From: Nitrospina sp.
GTDB taxonomy: Bacteria > Nitrospinota > Nitrospinia > Nitrospinales > VA-1
Assembly: GCA_018673915.1 (NCBI GenBank)
Contig: JABHBK010000016.1
Span: 1 to 64,000, forward strand
Direction: 5' to 3'
Length of the DNA: 64,000 bases
Under the pieces are notes generated by a model. That model was not told where the DNA came from. It searched no databases and worked only from the letters and a program-made list of their open reading frames with translations. Positions 53,010-62,727 of this stretch are shown here, in pieces (position 1 is the first letter of the stretch; each line of letters begins with the position of its first letter). A program made the position numbers and the translations under genes.

Positions 53010-54155
53010 ATGGCATACCACCGCGCGACTTGCGCTGAAATTGACCTGCAGGCATTTCGACATAACATTCTGACCCTGAGAAAGTATCTCGAGCCTCAAA
53101 CCCAAATCATGGCTGTCGTCAAAGCCGATGCCTATGGCCATGGAGCCATACCCTGTGCCCGTGTAGCCGTTGAAAATGGGGCAGACTCTCTTGGGGTTGG
53201 GGTGATTGAGGAAGGGATCGAACTCAGGGAAAATGGTTTAAATATTCCTATTGTAGTATTAGCCAGCATCTTTCCCAATGAGGCAGAAGACTTGGTAAAG
53301 CACAATCTTGCAACTATACTTTGCACTCCGTCTCTGGCTCAAGCTCTTTCCAAAGAAGCAGAAAAACAAAATAAAATTATCTCAATTCATATCAAGGTAG
53401 ATACGGGGATGAACCGGCTTGGAGTCTCTCCTGAAAATTTACCTGCACTACTGAGCCAGATTCGTAGTTTAAAGAACCTCAAAATCGAAGCTATCTCTAC
53501 ACATTTTTCCTCAGCCGATGATGAAGACCTTTCCATCACTCAGGACCAACTCGAAAAATTTAATTCCGCGCTGACCCTTTTGCAAAAAGAAGGTGTTCCC
53601 ACGCCAATGATCCATTGCGCAAACACATCCGCACTGTTCAAATTCCCAGAAAGCCATTTCGATATGGTCAGACCTGGGCTCATCCTATACGGAGCCCTCC
53701 CCTCTCCTTCATTGCAATCAGTTTTAGACCAGGAAGAAAACCTGAGTCCATTCCAACCCGTAATGCAATGGAAAACTCAGGTCATTATGGCTAAACCTGT
53801 TGCCAAGGGTCAGTCAGTGAGCTATGCAAGGACCTTCACAACACAGAGGGATAGCCTTATAGCCACCCTTCCTATTGGTTATGCGGATGGGCTCCATCGT
53901 ATTCTGGCTAATAATATGGATGTCCTGATTCGAGGGAAACGCGTGCCACAAGTCGGAAATGTTTGCATGGATATGATTCTAATCGATGTTACCGGCATTC
54001 CAGGGGTAGAAACAGGAGATGAAGTTGTTATCTTTGGCAGGCAGGGGGACCAGATGATTTCTGTTGAGGAACTAGCAGTGAGAGGCAAGACTCTTCCCTA
54101 CGAAATTCTTTGCAATGTCGGCAAACGGGTTCCTCGAGTCTATCGCAACGGGTAA
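53010..54155 (+). CDS. alr: Alanine racemase
   Basis: Makes D-alanine for peptidoglycan. I start at 53010 (MAYHRATCAEIDLQAFRHNI, 381 aa), because the ORF-track start would translate the palindrome upstream. The PLP lysine is in VVKADAYGHG and the catalytic Tyr in SVSYARTFTTQ. VDTGMNRLGV and GNVCMDMILIDVT are family motifs. It is convergent with pyrD, with no gap. Confidence 0.96.
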   Translation: MAYHRATCAEIDLQAFRHNILTLRKYLEPQTQIMAVVKADAYGHGAIPCARVAVENGADSLGVGVIEEGIELRENGLNIPIVVLASIFPNEAEDLVKHNLATILCTPSLAQALSKEAEKQNKIISIHIKVDTGMNRLGVSPENLPALLSQIRSLKNLKIEAISTHFSSADDEDLSITQDQLEKFNSALTLLQKEGVPTPMIHCANTSALFKFPESHFDMVRPGLILYGALPSPSLQSVLDQEENLSPFQPVMQWKTQVIMAKPVAKGQSVSYARTFTTQRDSLIATLPIGYADGLHRILANNMDVLIRGKRVPQVGNVCMDMILIDVTGIPGVETGDEVVIFGRQGDQMISVEELAVRGKTLPYEILCNVGKRVPRVYRNG

Positions 54156-55055
54156 TCATTCCATCTTTAATTCTAAAAGATTACTCACTCCATTTGCTGA
54201 GCAGTATTTGCGGATACCTTCAATCACATGAAGAGTTGAAGCCGGATCAATAAAGTTGGCTGTTCCAATTTGGACCGCTTTTGCTCCGGCTAATAAAAAC
54301 TCCACTGCATCTTCTCCGCTCGCTATACCTCCTATCCCAATAACCGGAATTTGCACGGCACGTGCGGTTTGATACACAAGGTTTAAAGCTAGCGGTTTAA
54401 TAGCAGGCCCCGAAAGCCCCCCTGTTTTATTGGCCAAATGGTGCTTTCTGGTTTTCAAGTCAATCGACATCCCGACAAAGGTATTGCACACCGACAAGGC
54501 ATCGGCCCCGGCACTCTCTGCGGCCTTGGCAAGCACGGTAATATCTGTGACGTTGGGGGATAACTTAACAATAAGAAATTTTTGCGTCACCTTTCGAACG
54601 GAAGAAACTACATCCATTAAAACTTCAGGGTCAGAGCTAAATTGCAAGCCGCCTTTTTCCACATTAGGACAGGAAACATTCATTTCCAGAGCATCCACAC
54701 GTTCTACATCGGATAAAGCCTGAGCCATCTCCACATATTCCGGGGTGGTGTCTCCAAAAAAATTGACGATGATTCGAGTATTAAAATTTTTTAGTTGAGG
54801 TAGCTTCTCTGATAAAAAAGCCTCCAGTCCGATATTTTCCAAGCCGATCGCATTAAGCATGCCGGAAGAAGTTTCAATAACTCTGGGCACAGGGTTACCC
54901 ACTTTCGGCTTTAAAGAAAGTCCCTTGGTAGAGAACCCACCAAGAGCATTCAAATCTATAAGAGAACCGTACTCCAGACCATAACCAAAAGTTCCAGAAG
55001 CCGCAATAACCGGATTATTTAAACATAAACTGCCTAATTTGACTGACAGGTCCAT
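54156..55055 (-). CDS. pyrD: Dihydroorotate dehydrogenase, class 1B catalytic subunit
   Basis: The 299-aa FMN enzyme of pyrimidine synthesis begins with LSVKLGSLCLNNPVIAASGT. It has the active-site Cys of class 1 enzymes in ALEMNVSCPNVEKGG and phosphate-binding IPVIGIGGIASGEDAVEFLL. Class 1B enzymes normally pair with the electron-transfer subunit PyrK, which is not adjacent here. Confidence 0.94.
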   Translation of the reverse strand: MDLSVKLGSLCLNNPVIAASGTFGYGLEYGSLIDLNALGGFSTKGLSLKPKVGNPVPRVIETSSGMLNAIGLENIGLEAFLSEKLPQLKNFNTRIIVNFFGDTTPEYVEMAQALSDVERVDALEMNVSCPNVEKGGLQFSSDPEVLMDVVSSVRKVTQKFLIVKLSPNVTDITVLAKAAESAGADALSVCNTFVGMSIDLKTRKHHLANKTGGLSGPAIKPLALNLVYQTARAVQIPVIGIGGIASGEDAVEFLLAGAKAVQIGTANFIDPASTLHVIEGIRKYCSANGVSNLLELKME

Positions 55056-55241
55056 CAGTGGGCCTTTCTTATCTAATTGACAATTAAGGAGTTATCGGAT
55101 ATATTTTGTAAAGATTAATGGTGGACAGGGTTAGACACTCCCTGTTTTTTTATATCCTAACATTCACAACCGAAGTTGTCCCCATTAATTAAAACAGGTG
55201 CAATTTTTATCCACAAACCCACTTAACAGGGGCTCCCAATC

Positions 55242-56225
55242 ATGCTGGAAATTAAGGAACAGGAAAACTCTCCTGTCGAAGAAAACAACCCACCCGAAGT
55301 TAATAAATATCATAAGCGAATTGATGATCTGATTGAAGACGCAGAGATCGAAGCTGAGATCGAAGCAGAAAAAAATATTCGATCTAAAAATTCGCGCATG
55401 TTTTCTATTTCTATGATTGGTATCTGCCTATTAGGGTTGGTCTATTTCCAGATAAATTACCAAGCCGCTCTCTCTCCGGTTGAACCAGAAGCTCCAATAC
55501 AAAAACCGGAAACACCTGAGGAGAGCTTGGCTAAACAGGTTCCTGTAGTCGAAGATGGATCAATCGCTTCTAACCTACCGATTGCGCCCACCGCTAGCCC
55601 AGGAAAGGTTAAAAAGGAGATAAACCCGTTCGTCGCACCGCCAAAACCTAAAAGTATTATTCCTCCAGCCAAAACCAATAAAGTAAAAAAACCAGCAAAA
55701 ATCAAAAAAACATCACAAACTCCAAAACCAAAGCCGAGTCCGATCAAAACACCAGCAGTAAAGCTCAATGAGGACTCGAGGTTCTTTATTCAAGCAGGAG
55801 CCTTCAGCGTCAAGAAAAATGCGGAACTATATTTAAAACAACTCCAAGCCAAAGGCTTTGCACCCTCTATACAGACGCGATCTAACATTAAGAAGCAGCA
55901 TATTGTCACGGTTGGAAGCTTTGCTAATGCAAAAGCCGGAGATAAAAAATTAAGAGAACTTGCAAGCAAAGGATTCAATGCATCGACCTATAAAAACTCC
56001 AAAAACTCCTTTAGCCTTAAAGTGGGTCAATTCATAAACCTGAAAGAGGCTCGAAGCCTACAGGATAAACTGAGTGTGAAAGGATTTTTATCTGAATCAC
56101 GCACAGCGAATGAACCGGCTAAAACCTATATCGTTCAATTAGGAGTTTTCCCCAACCGCGAAAAAGCTCTCCTTGTTAAGGAAAAACTGGCTCGAGCAGG
56201 TTACCCTAAAACATTTCTGCGCTAA
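55242..56225 (+). CDS. SPOR-domain inner membrane protein
   Basis: The 327-aa product has an acidic cytoplasmic N-terminus, one membrane segment (MFSISMIGICLLGLVYFQI), a Pro/Lys-rich linker and two SPOR domains (FFIQAGAFSVKKNAELYLKQ; FSLKVGQFINLKEARSLQDK and YIVQLGVFPNREKALLVKEK). SPOR domains bind denuded glycan strands at division sites, so a role in cell division or wall remodelling is likely. This resembles FtsN-like proteins in layout only. Confidence 0.85.
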   Translation: MLEIKEQENSPVEENNPPEVNKYHKRIDDLIEDAEIEAEIEAEKNIRSKNSRMFSISMIGICLLGLVYFQINYQAALSPVEPEAPIQKPETPEESLAKQVPVVEDGSIASNLPIAPTASPGKVKKEINPFVAPPKPKSIIPPAKTNKVKKPAKIKKTSQTPKPKPSPIKTPAVKLNEDSRFFIQAGAFSVKKNAELYLKQLQAKGFAPSIQTRSNIKKQHIVTVGSFANAKAGDKKLRELASKGFNASTYKNSKNSFSLKVGQFINLKEARSLQDKLSVKGFLSESRTANEPAKTYIVQLGVFPNREKALLVKEKLARAGYPKTFLR

Positions 56226-56402
56226 TCTGAGCGTCTGGCAAGCCACCGTTAGCAACACATGGCTTTGACCCGCACATGAGTCTCAATGACTTATTTGATA
56301 ATTGCTCTTGCTTCCAATGCATGTTATCAATTCATTTGTTTTCTATAGGCGGGTTACCATTTTTTTTCACATCTATTAGCTCAGACTAAATTAAGGCTTA
56401 AA

Positions 56403-57344
56403 TTGCTCGACCTTGTAAAAATCTTTGCCGGACTAGCACTATTGTTTTACGGAGGAAACTACCTGGTAACAGGCAGTGTTCGCCTTGCACGTGTCCTTAA
56501 AATCAGCCCCTTCGTAATCGGAGCTACAATCATTGCATTTGGTACCTCTGCGCCCGAACTTTCCGTCGCTATTCTAGCTTCCTTGCAGGGAACTTCTGAA
56601 CTGGCTATGGGCAATGTAATAGGTAGTAACATTGCAAACATTGGCCTCGTTCTCGGCTTGACGACTCTCATAGCCCCCCTATATATCAAACCTGACCGTC
56701 TCAAGCGGGAATCGCCTCCGTTTCTATTGGCAACTTTCCTCATTTTAGTAATCGCCTGGAATCTGGAGATCGGCAGATACGAAGGACTATTCATGGTTTT
56801 TCTCTTAGGCCTCTATATATTGCGGTCTTTCAGTCATAAAGAAGATTTTAATGAAGAGCTGGAAGATGAAGTTCCTCTTTTTGCAGGTAAGGGTCCCTCT
56901 TATCAAATCTTTCTTATTATCGCGGGGCTGGGTATTCTGGTTGGAGGTGCCAAACTCCTGGTAGCGGGAGGTGTGGGCATCGCCCGTGATCTAGGAATCA
57001 GCGAGTGGTTCATAGGCATTACCATCGTTGCGGTGGGAACCAGCCTTCCAGAAATAGTTTCTTCCGTAATCGCCGCGAAACGAGGACATGGCGAAATGGC
57101 AATCGGGAACATTTTTGGAAGCAATATCTTTAACATTCTGATGGTGTTAGGCCTGACCGCCACCATTCATCCTTTGCAGATAAAAGAACCCATAGAACCA
57201 GACTTGCTCATCGCAACCGCCATTACCCTGTTGTTGCTGGGCATGATAAGATACGGGAACTATTCGCTGGGAAAAGCAAAGGGAGGGTTTTTGATTGTAA
57301 TTTATTGTATTTATATAGGACTGAAAGGGACTGGAACTTTATAA
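56403..57344 (+). CDS. Na+/Ca2+ (CaCA family) exchanger, YrbG-like
   Basis: The 313-aa protein has about 10 membrane segments and two inverted alpha-repeats: VIGATIIAFGTSAPELSVAI with GNVIGSNIANIGLVLG, and FIGITIVAVGTSLPEIVSSV with GNIFGSNIFNILMVLG. These are the ion-binding motifs. It starts with TTG at 56403; no better ATG exists upstream. Confidence 0.92.
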   Translation: MLDLVKIFAGLALLFYGGNYLVTGSVRLARVLKISPFVIGATIIAFGTSAPELSVAILASLQGTSELAMGNVIGSNIANIGLVLGLTTLIAPLYIKPDRLKRESPPFLLATFLILVIAWNLEIGRYEGLFMVFLLGLYILRSFSHKEDFNEELEDEVPLFAGKGPSYQIFLIIAGLGILVGGAKLLVAGGVGIARDLGISEWFIGITIVAVGTSLPEIVSSVIAAKRGHGEMAIGNIFGSNIFNILMVLGLTATIHPLQIKEPIEPDLLIATAITLLLLGMIRYGNYSLGKAKGGFLIVIYCIYIGLKGTGTL

Positions 57345-57352
57345 ACCTGATA

Positions 57353-59359
57353 TCAGGCGGGTGGCTTCGGCTTTACATTTTTAAACTTCCATAATTGTTG
57401 CTTGTAATAAGGGTTGTTGGGCACCAAATTAATGGCTTCTTGAATTTTTGCCATTGCCTTATCACTTTCTCCCTGAACGTAGAGAATTTCTGAAAGAGTA
57501 TCAATAAACTCAGGTCGGCTGGGAAAGGCTTTCAGGGTCTGGCTAGAAAGTTCGAAAGCCTTCGGAAGATTAGAACTTTTCTTTGCATATAACCAAGCCA
57601 GTCTATTCATGGTTTCATAATTTCCGGCTTTCAATTCCAGGGATTTTTCACAATATCCCGTAGCGGCGGTAAAATAACCCTTCTTCGTATAAACATTACA
57701 AATCGCCATAAATATTTCAGAGTTTTTCGCCTCTTTCTTTGAAACAGGAAGAAGTATATTTAACGCCTGGTCCAAATTCTTCTTTTCAACAAGTGCCAGT
57801 GCCAACCCCATAATAAAGTTTGAGTTTTGAGGCTCTAAACCTAAAGCAGTTTTGAATTTTTCTTGAGCCAGTTCGATATTACCTCTTCCCAATAGCACTT
57901 TACCTAACTCATAATGGAAAGCCGCCTGTTTTGCATCCAGTGCAATCGCATTAGATAATAATGATTGGGCACGCCCCCATTTTTCTTCACTGGAAACCAG
58001 TTTCCCCAATTGATAATGGCTTTCTGCATCTTTAGAATTTAGCTTGATAGCTTTTTCCAGTGCCGCTTGAGCTTTTTTATTTTGATTTTTATCTGCATAA
58101 ATTCTGCCTAGCCGCGCCTGCACTACAGGGTTACCGGAGTCAAGATTTTCCGCAACCTCGTAGGTTATAAGAGACTCATCAAGCATCCCTTGAATGTAAT
58201 ACCAATCTGCAAGACGAATTTGAGCTGAGAAGTTTTCAGGAAACAGGTTGGCTGCTTTTTTGAAAGCCGTTAGTGCATCTTCTTCCTTACCGCTTTCCAG
58301 AAGAAGTTTTCCTAAAATCAAATGTAATCGGGGTTCATCACCATTAAACTTTATCGCTTCATTTATCTCTGCAATAGATTTCCCATAATTTTTTTCGCGT
58401 GCGTAAAGGGCACTCAATGCTTCATGGGTCTTAAAATCATCAGGCGCCAACCCGACACCCATTTCAAGTGCTTCATGGGCTTTTTCCAATTCACCCTGCT
58501 CCAAGTATAAAAGACCTAGATTATAGAAGGTCCCTCCATTCTTGGGGTCAATTTCGAGTGCCTGCATATAGGAATCTATAGCTTCTTTTAATTGTCCTTT
58601 AGAAGAATAAGATTTTGCTTGCTTGACACGGTATTCTCCATTGGCGGGATTTAAATCAATAGCTCTCTGGAACTGGGCCAACGAATCATTGTACCGTTTG
58701 TCTTCGAAATAAACTTCCCCGAGTCCGGCATAAACTTTAGGTTCGACCCTGGAAATGGTCAGGGCTTTTTTAAATATCTCCTCCGCATCGGCATATTGCT
58801 TTTCGGCAACAAGGCTGTAGCCTTTTTGGATCAGCGGCTCCAGTTTATCCCCACCCTTTGGATACAGCCAAGTCACCCCTGCAATAGCCAGAACAACAGC
58901 CGCAATTCCTGCGGCCTTTTTCAATTGGAAACCATTCCTGGTTTCTGCACTTGCAGCGGTAGATTTATCGGAAGTAGAAGAAGCTTTGACTTTTTTAGAA
59001 ACAGGGCGTTCCAGGGTTTCCATTTCTTCTTTGATGGTTTTAGGCGCCTCATCAATCATCTTGCAGCGACCTTCAAAGTTGGAACCTTCATCAATGATCA
59101 AATGATAAGTAGATATATCTCCCACCAATCGACTGTCATTCATAAGAGCTACTTTGTTTTCAGCAAACAGGTTCCCCTGCACAAAACCCATATTGGTCAC
59201 ATGATGGGTTTTAATATTGCCTAAAACCTTGCCCGACTTGCCAATTACAAAATGGTTGGTTGAGTATATTTCGCCCTCAAATTCCCCATCAAAATGAACC
59301 GAGCCTTTTACCCACAGGGTACCTTTAAGCCTGATTCCTTTTCCAAAGTAGGAGTCCAT
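57353..59359 (-). CDS. Bactofilin-like domain fused to a membrane helix and TPR array
   Basis: The first 110 residues form a bactofilin/polymer-forming cytoskeletal domain (RLKGTLWVKGSVHFDGEFEG, FVIGKSGKVLGNIKTHHVTN, LVGDISTYHLIIDEGSNFEG). After a Ser/Lys-rich linker, one membrane segment (AAGIAAVVLAIAGVTWLYP, about 150-168) leads to about 13 TPR units to the end of the 668-aa product. The fusion of a cytoplasmic polymer-forming domain with what would be a periplasmic TPR array is unusual. Probably a scaffold linking cytoskeleton and envelope. Confidence 0.85.
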   Translation of the reverse strand: MDSYFGKGIRLKGTLWVKGSVHFDGEFEGEIYSTNHFVIGKSGKVLGNIKTHHVTNMGFVQGNLFAENKVALMNDSRLVGDISTYHLIIDEGSNFEGRCKMIDEAPKTIKEEMETLERPVSKKVKASSTSDKSTAASAETRNGFQLKKAAGIAAVVLAIAGVTWLYPKGGDKLEPLIQKGYSLVAEKQYADAEEIFKKALTISRVEPKVYAGLGEVYFEDKRYNDSLAQFQRAIDLNPANGEYRVKQAKSYSSKGQLKEAIDSYMQALEIDPKNGGTFYNLGLLYLEQGELEKAHEALEMGVGLAPDDFKTHEALSALYAREKNYGKSIAEINEAIKFNGDEPRLHLILGKLLLESGKEEDALTAFKKAANLFPENFSAQIRLADWYYIQGMLDESLITYEVAENLDSGNPVVQARLGRIYADKNQNKKAQAALEKAIKLNSKDAESHYQLGKLVSSEEKWGRAQSLLSNAIALDAKQAAFHYELGKVLLGRGNIELAQEKFKTALGLEPQNSNFIMGLALALVEKKNLDQALNILLPVSKKEAKNSEIFMAICNVYTKKGYFTAATGYCEKSLELKAGNYETMNRLAWLYAKKSSNLPKAFELSSQTLKAFPSRPEFIDTLSEILYVQGESDKAMAKIQEAINLVPNNPYYKQQLWKFKNVKPKPPA

Positions 59360-59548
59360 AGATTATGACGTGATTTCTTAATTAAATTTAAAAGTTAGGA
59401 ATGATTTGGATAGTATCAAATAATAGAACAAGTTACAACCCATACCGATTTTAATGCATGAATGAAACTTGCCACTCACCCTAGCGCTATCAGATGAGCA
59501 CATTCACAATGAATGATTGCGCATAAATTATAACCATCACTCTGGCGG

Positions 59549-59577
59549 TTGAAAAATATGCTTATAACTGGTATTTT
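59549..59577 (+). promoter_or_regulatory. Possible sigma70-like promoter of rph
   Basis: TTGAAA (59549-59554), 17-nt spacer, TATTTT (59572-59577), 69 bp before the rph ATG, in a 286-bp AT-rich divergent gap with no gene. Confidence 0.4.
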
Positions 59578-59645
59578 ATGCGCTTTTACATTTTCTCGTT
59601 TCAGACTTTCATATAAATCAAACACTCAATTTTACTAGGGGAACC

Positions 59646-60365
59646 ATGTCCAGAGATCAAGGCCGCAGCTTCAACGATTGCAGAAAAATCAAGATTACTA
59701 AAAACTACACCATGCATCCAGCTGGCTCGGTTCTTATTCAAATGGGAAACACCAAAGTCATCTGCGCCGCCACAGTTGAGGAAAAGGTACCCTCCTTTCT
59801 TCGAGGCAAAAATAGCGGCTGGGTCACAGCGGAATACTCCATGCTCCCCTCTTCGACCAATACCCGAAGTCCCCGAGAAGCATCTAGAGGAAAACTGTCG
59901 GGGCGGACACAGGAAATCCAAAGGCTAATAGGCCGCTCACTCCGAACAGTTATTGATCTTAAAAAATTAGGGGAACGCACCATTTGGCTCGACTGCGATG
60001 TCATCCAGGCAGATGGCGGTACTCGTTGCGCTTCTATTACAGGGGCCTTTATAGCGGCGGTCATGGCAACGAAAAAATTAAAAAAAGAAAAACTGCTCGA
60101 TGAATTACCGATTAAAGACTATGTTGCCGCTGTGAGCGTAGGAATTGTCAACGGCAAAAAAATGCTTGACCTGGATTACAGCGAAGATTCCAATGCCGAT
60201 GTTGATCTAAATATTGTTAAAACAGGCTCAGGAGGATACGTCGAAATTCAAGGAACCGCCGAACAAGAACCCTTCGATGACAAACAATTGGATGGCCTTC
60301 TAAAAATAGCCGACAAAGGAATTAAAGAACTCATCGCCCTACAGAAAAAAACAGTCGGCCATTAA
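59646..60365 (+). CDS. rph: Ribonuclease PH
   Basis: 3'-end tRNA processing exoribonuclease that uses phosphate. The 239-aa product has the family motifs [59 protein letters not shown] and [18 protein letters not shown]. Full length. It is convergent with nth. Confidence 0.97.
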   Translation: MSRDQGRSFNDCRKIKITKNYTMHPAGSVLIQMGNTKVICAATVEEKVPSFLRGKNSGWVTAEYSMLPSSTNTRSPREASRGKLSGRTQEIQRLIGRSLRTVIDLKKLGERTIWLDCDVIQADGGTRCASITGAFIAAVMATKKLKKEKLLDELPIKDYVAAVSVGIVNGKKMLDLDYSEDSNADVDLNIVKTGSGGYVEIQGTAEQEPFDDKQLDGLLKIADKGIKELIALQKKTVGH

Positions 60366-60399
60366 CCCCCGGCTAAGGAAGTCTATCGCAAACTCACCT

Positions 60400-61059
60400 C
60401 TAATGACGCCGAGAGGTTACTCCATTTTTAGGACAGGTCTCTGCGATAGGGCAAGACCCACAAAACGGCGAAACCGGTTTGCAAATATTTTGCCCGAATG
60501 TAACGAGTAAATCGTTATATCCTTTCCAGAACCGTCTCGGCAGTTTGTTTCTCAATACCTTTTCTGTTTCATCAGGGGACTTGGTTTTCACATATCCCCA
60601 ACGATTGGAAATACGGTGAACATGGATATCCACACAAATTCCGGGTTTATCATGCCCTAAAGTCAGGGTCAGGTTGGCAGTTTTTCGCCCTACCCCTTTT
60701 AATTTGAGAAGCTCTTCCAGCTTATCTGGAACCTCTCCTTCATAAATATCTACTAAATCTTTGCAAATTTCTTTTAGGGATTGCGTTTTGTTACGGTAAA
60801 ACGCTGCGGGATAAATAGCCTTTTCTATTTTAGATTTTGAAAGTTTTAATAGTTTCTCCGGGCTATTGGCTAACCCAAGCAAGCGGGTCGAGGCCGTTTC
60901 GGTGACTTCATCACGGGTCCTCAGGCTAATGATACAACTAACCAGCACCGCAAAAGGATCGTGCTTTTGGCTAATGACCGTCACGCTGGGAGTCCGAAAA
61001 CCACGGACTGCCTTTTTCACTGTGGCCAAAGCCTGATTTATAGGAAACTCTTCCGGCAT
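60400..61059 (-). CDS. nth: Endonuclease III
   Basis: DNA glycosylase/AP lyase for oxidised pyrimidines. I start at 61059 (MPEEFPINQALATVKKAV), with AGGA 7 nt upstream, giving 219 aa rather than the 246 of the ORF track. Helix-hairpin-helix with catalytic Lys: LKGVGRKTANLTL; catalytic Asp: CVDIHVHRISNRWG; Fe-S cluster C-x6-C-x2-C-x5-C: CKPVSPFCGSCPIAETC. Confidence 0.95.
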   Translation of the reverse strand: MPEEFPINQALATVKKAVRGFRTPSVTVISQKHDPFAVLVSCIISLRTRDEVTETASTRLLGLANSPEKLLKLSKSKIEKAIYPAAFYRNKTQSLKEICKDLVDIYEGEVPDKLEELLKLKGVGRKTANLTLTLGHDKPGICVDIHVHRISNRWGYVKTKSPDETEKVLRNKLPRRFWKGYNDLLVTFGQNICKPVSPFCGSCPIAETCPKNGVTSRRH

Positions 61060-61138
61060 TCTTAATTCCTGACTTTGTTCAATTTTACTCGCCAAAATAA
61101 TTCTTATTAGTAAAAAAGCGTTGATTTTGCTAGTATAC

Positions 61139-61184
61139 AAGGTTCAAAAAAACCATCCTCCACAAAAGCTTTGTGGTGAACCTT
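61139..61184 (+). promoter_or_regulatory. Structured 5' leader of ilvN
   Basis: AAGGTTCA (61139-61146) pairs with TGAACCTT (61177-61184), and inside it CCACAAA-AGC-TTTGTGG (61160-61176) forms a 7-bp hairpin stacked directly on the 3' arm, leaving a 13-nt one-sided bulge. It ends 19 nt before the ilvN ATG. No U-run follows. Possibly a regulatory leader or mRNA stabiliser. Confidence 0.45.
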
Positions 61185-61203
61185 AAAAGCGGATTTTAGT
61201 AAA

Positions 61204-61692
61204 ATGCAGCATACCATTTCTGTATTAATGAACAATCGATTCGGTGTTTTGTCCCGTGTATCGGGTCTTTTCAGTAGCCGCGGTTTTAACATTGAAAGCC
61301 TGAATGTCGCAGAAACATCCGACCCAAAAGTTTCTCGCATGACTATAGTTACCCGAGGTGACGAGGCTAAAATCGAGCAAATCACCAAACAACTCAATAA
61401 ACTGGTCGATGTTATTAAAGTCGTTGATCTCACTGAGGAAAAATTTGTCGATCGCGAAATAGTATTGATCAAAATGAACGCTGAAGTTCGAGTTCGGGAA
61501 GAAATTCTCCGAATCGTAGATCTGTTTCGGGCCAAAGTTGTCGATGTGAGCCCAAGCACCTACACCATTGAAATAACCGGGGATGAGGGAAAAGTAGCCG
61601 GGTTTCTTGAGCTTCTAACCCCATTGGGAATCAAAGAAATGGTCCGGTCTGGAAGAATTGCTATCAGTCGTGGACAAAAATCGATCAACTAA
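61204..61692 (+). CDS. ilvN: Acetolactate synthase regulatory (small) subunit
   Basis: The 162-aa protein has the N-terminal ACT domain (HTISVLMNNRFGVLSRVSGL, FSSRGFNIESLNVAETSD) and the C-terminal small-subunit domain (VDVSPSTYTIEITGDEGKVA). It gives valine feedback control to the catalytic subunit. No ilvB/ilvI is present upstream in the window, so the large subunit is encoded elsewhere. It is followed by ilvC after 27 bp. Confidence 0.95.
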   Translation: MQHTISVLMNNRFGVLSRVSGLFSSRGFNIESLNVAETSDPKVSRMTIVTRGDEAKIEQITKQLNKLVDVIKVVDLTEEKFVDREIVLIKMNAEVRVREEILRIVDLFRAKVVDVSPSTYTIEITGDEGKVAGFLELLTPLGIKEMVRSGRIAISRGQKSIN

Positions 61693-61719
61693 TATTGCAC
61701 CAAGATAAGGAGAATCATT

Positions 61720-62721
61720 TTGTCGAAGATTTTTTATAACAAAGACGCAGACATTAAAATCTTAAAGAAGAAAACCATTGCCATTATTGGTTACGGAAGT
61801 CAGGGGCACGCCCATGCCCGCAACCTTCACGATAGTGGAATGAAAGTTATTGTTGGACTGAGAAAAGATAGCGCATTCTGGAAACGAGCGCAAAAGGACG
61901 GTCTGAACGTCATGGCTGTTCCAGAAGCTACTAAAAAATCCGACATCATGATGATCTTGATCCCCGATGACAAGCAAAAAGCCATGTATGAAATGGACAT
62001 CGCTCCCAATTTGAAAAAAGGCATGGCTCTGGCTTTTGGGCATGGATTCAATATTCACTTTGGACAAGTAGTTCCCCCAAAAGACGTGGATGTTTTTATG
62101 GTCGCTCCAAAAGGCCCCGGGCATCTAGTCAGAAGAACTTATGAACAAGGCGCAGGCGTTCCTTGTCTGATGGCGGTTCACCAAAACGTCACAAAAAACG
62201 CGAGAAAAATTGCCCTAGCCTATGCAAAAGGTATTGGCGGAACTCGCGCCGGTGTTCTGGAAACTAATTTTAAAGAAGAAACCGAAACCGACTTGTTTGG
62301 GGAACAGGCAGTATTGTGCGGCGGTGTCAGCGAATTGATCCGCGCCGGTTACGACACATTAGTAGATGCCGGATACAACCCAGACCTTGCTTATTTTGAA
62401 TGCCTTCATGAACTCAAATTGATTGTTGATCTCATCTATGAAGGTGGCATTGGCAATATGCGCTACTCTATAAGCACCACTGCGGCCTATGGAGACGTAA
62501 CCCGTGGACCACGAATCATTACCCAGGAAACCCGTGATGAAATGAAACGAATTCTCGGCGAGATTCAGAGCGGAGCTTTTGCCAAAGAATTTATTCTGGA
62601 AAACCTGGCCAACCGCCCTATGTTTAATGCTCGACTGGCACAGGACAAAGAACACCGTATCGAAGTGGTCGGAGAAAAGCTCAGGAAAATGATGCCATTC
62701 GTTGGCAAGAAGGTGCAGTAA
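61720..62721 (+). CDS. ilvC: Ketol-acid reductoisomerase (class I)
   Basis: The start is TTG at 61720 with AAGGAG 8 nt before it. The NADPH-binding fold begins [20 protein letters not shown]; the C-terminal domain has [39 protein letters not shown] and [19 protein letters not shown]. At 333 aa it is a standard class I enzyme of valine/isoleucine synthesis. Confidence 0.97.
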   Translation: MSKIFYNKDADIKILKKKTIAIIGYGSQGHAHARNLHDSGMKVIVGLRKDSAFWKRAQKDGLNVMAVPEATKKSDIMMILIPDDKQKAMYEMDIAPNLKKGMALAFGHGFNIHFGQVVPPKDVDVFMVAPKGPGHLVRRTYEQGAGVPCLMAVHQNVTKNARKIALAYAKGIGGTRAGVLETNFKEETETDLFGEQAVLCGGVSELIRAGYDTLVDAGYNPDLAYFECLHELKLIVDLIYEGGIGNMRYSISTTAAYGDVTRGPRIITQETRDEMKRILGEIQSGAFAKEFILENLANRPMFNARLAQDKEHRIEVVGEKLRKMMPFVGKKVQ

Positions 62722-62727
62722 GGCCGT

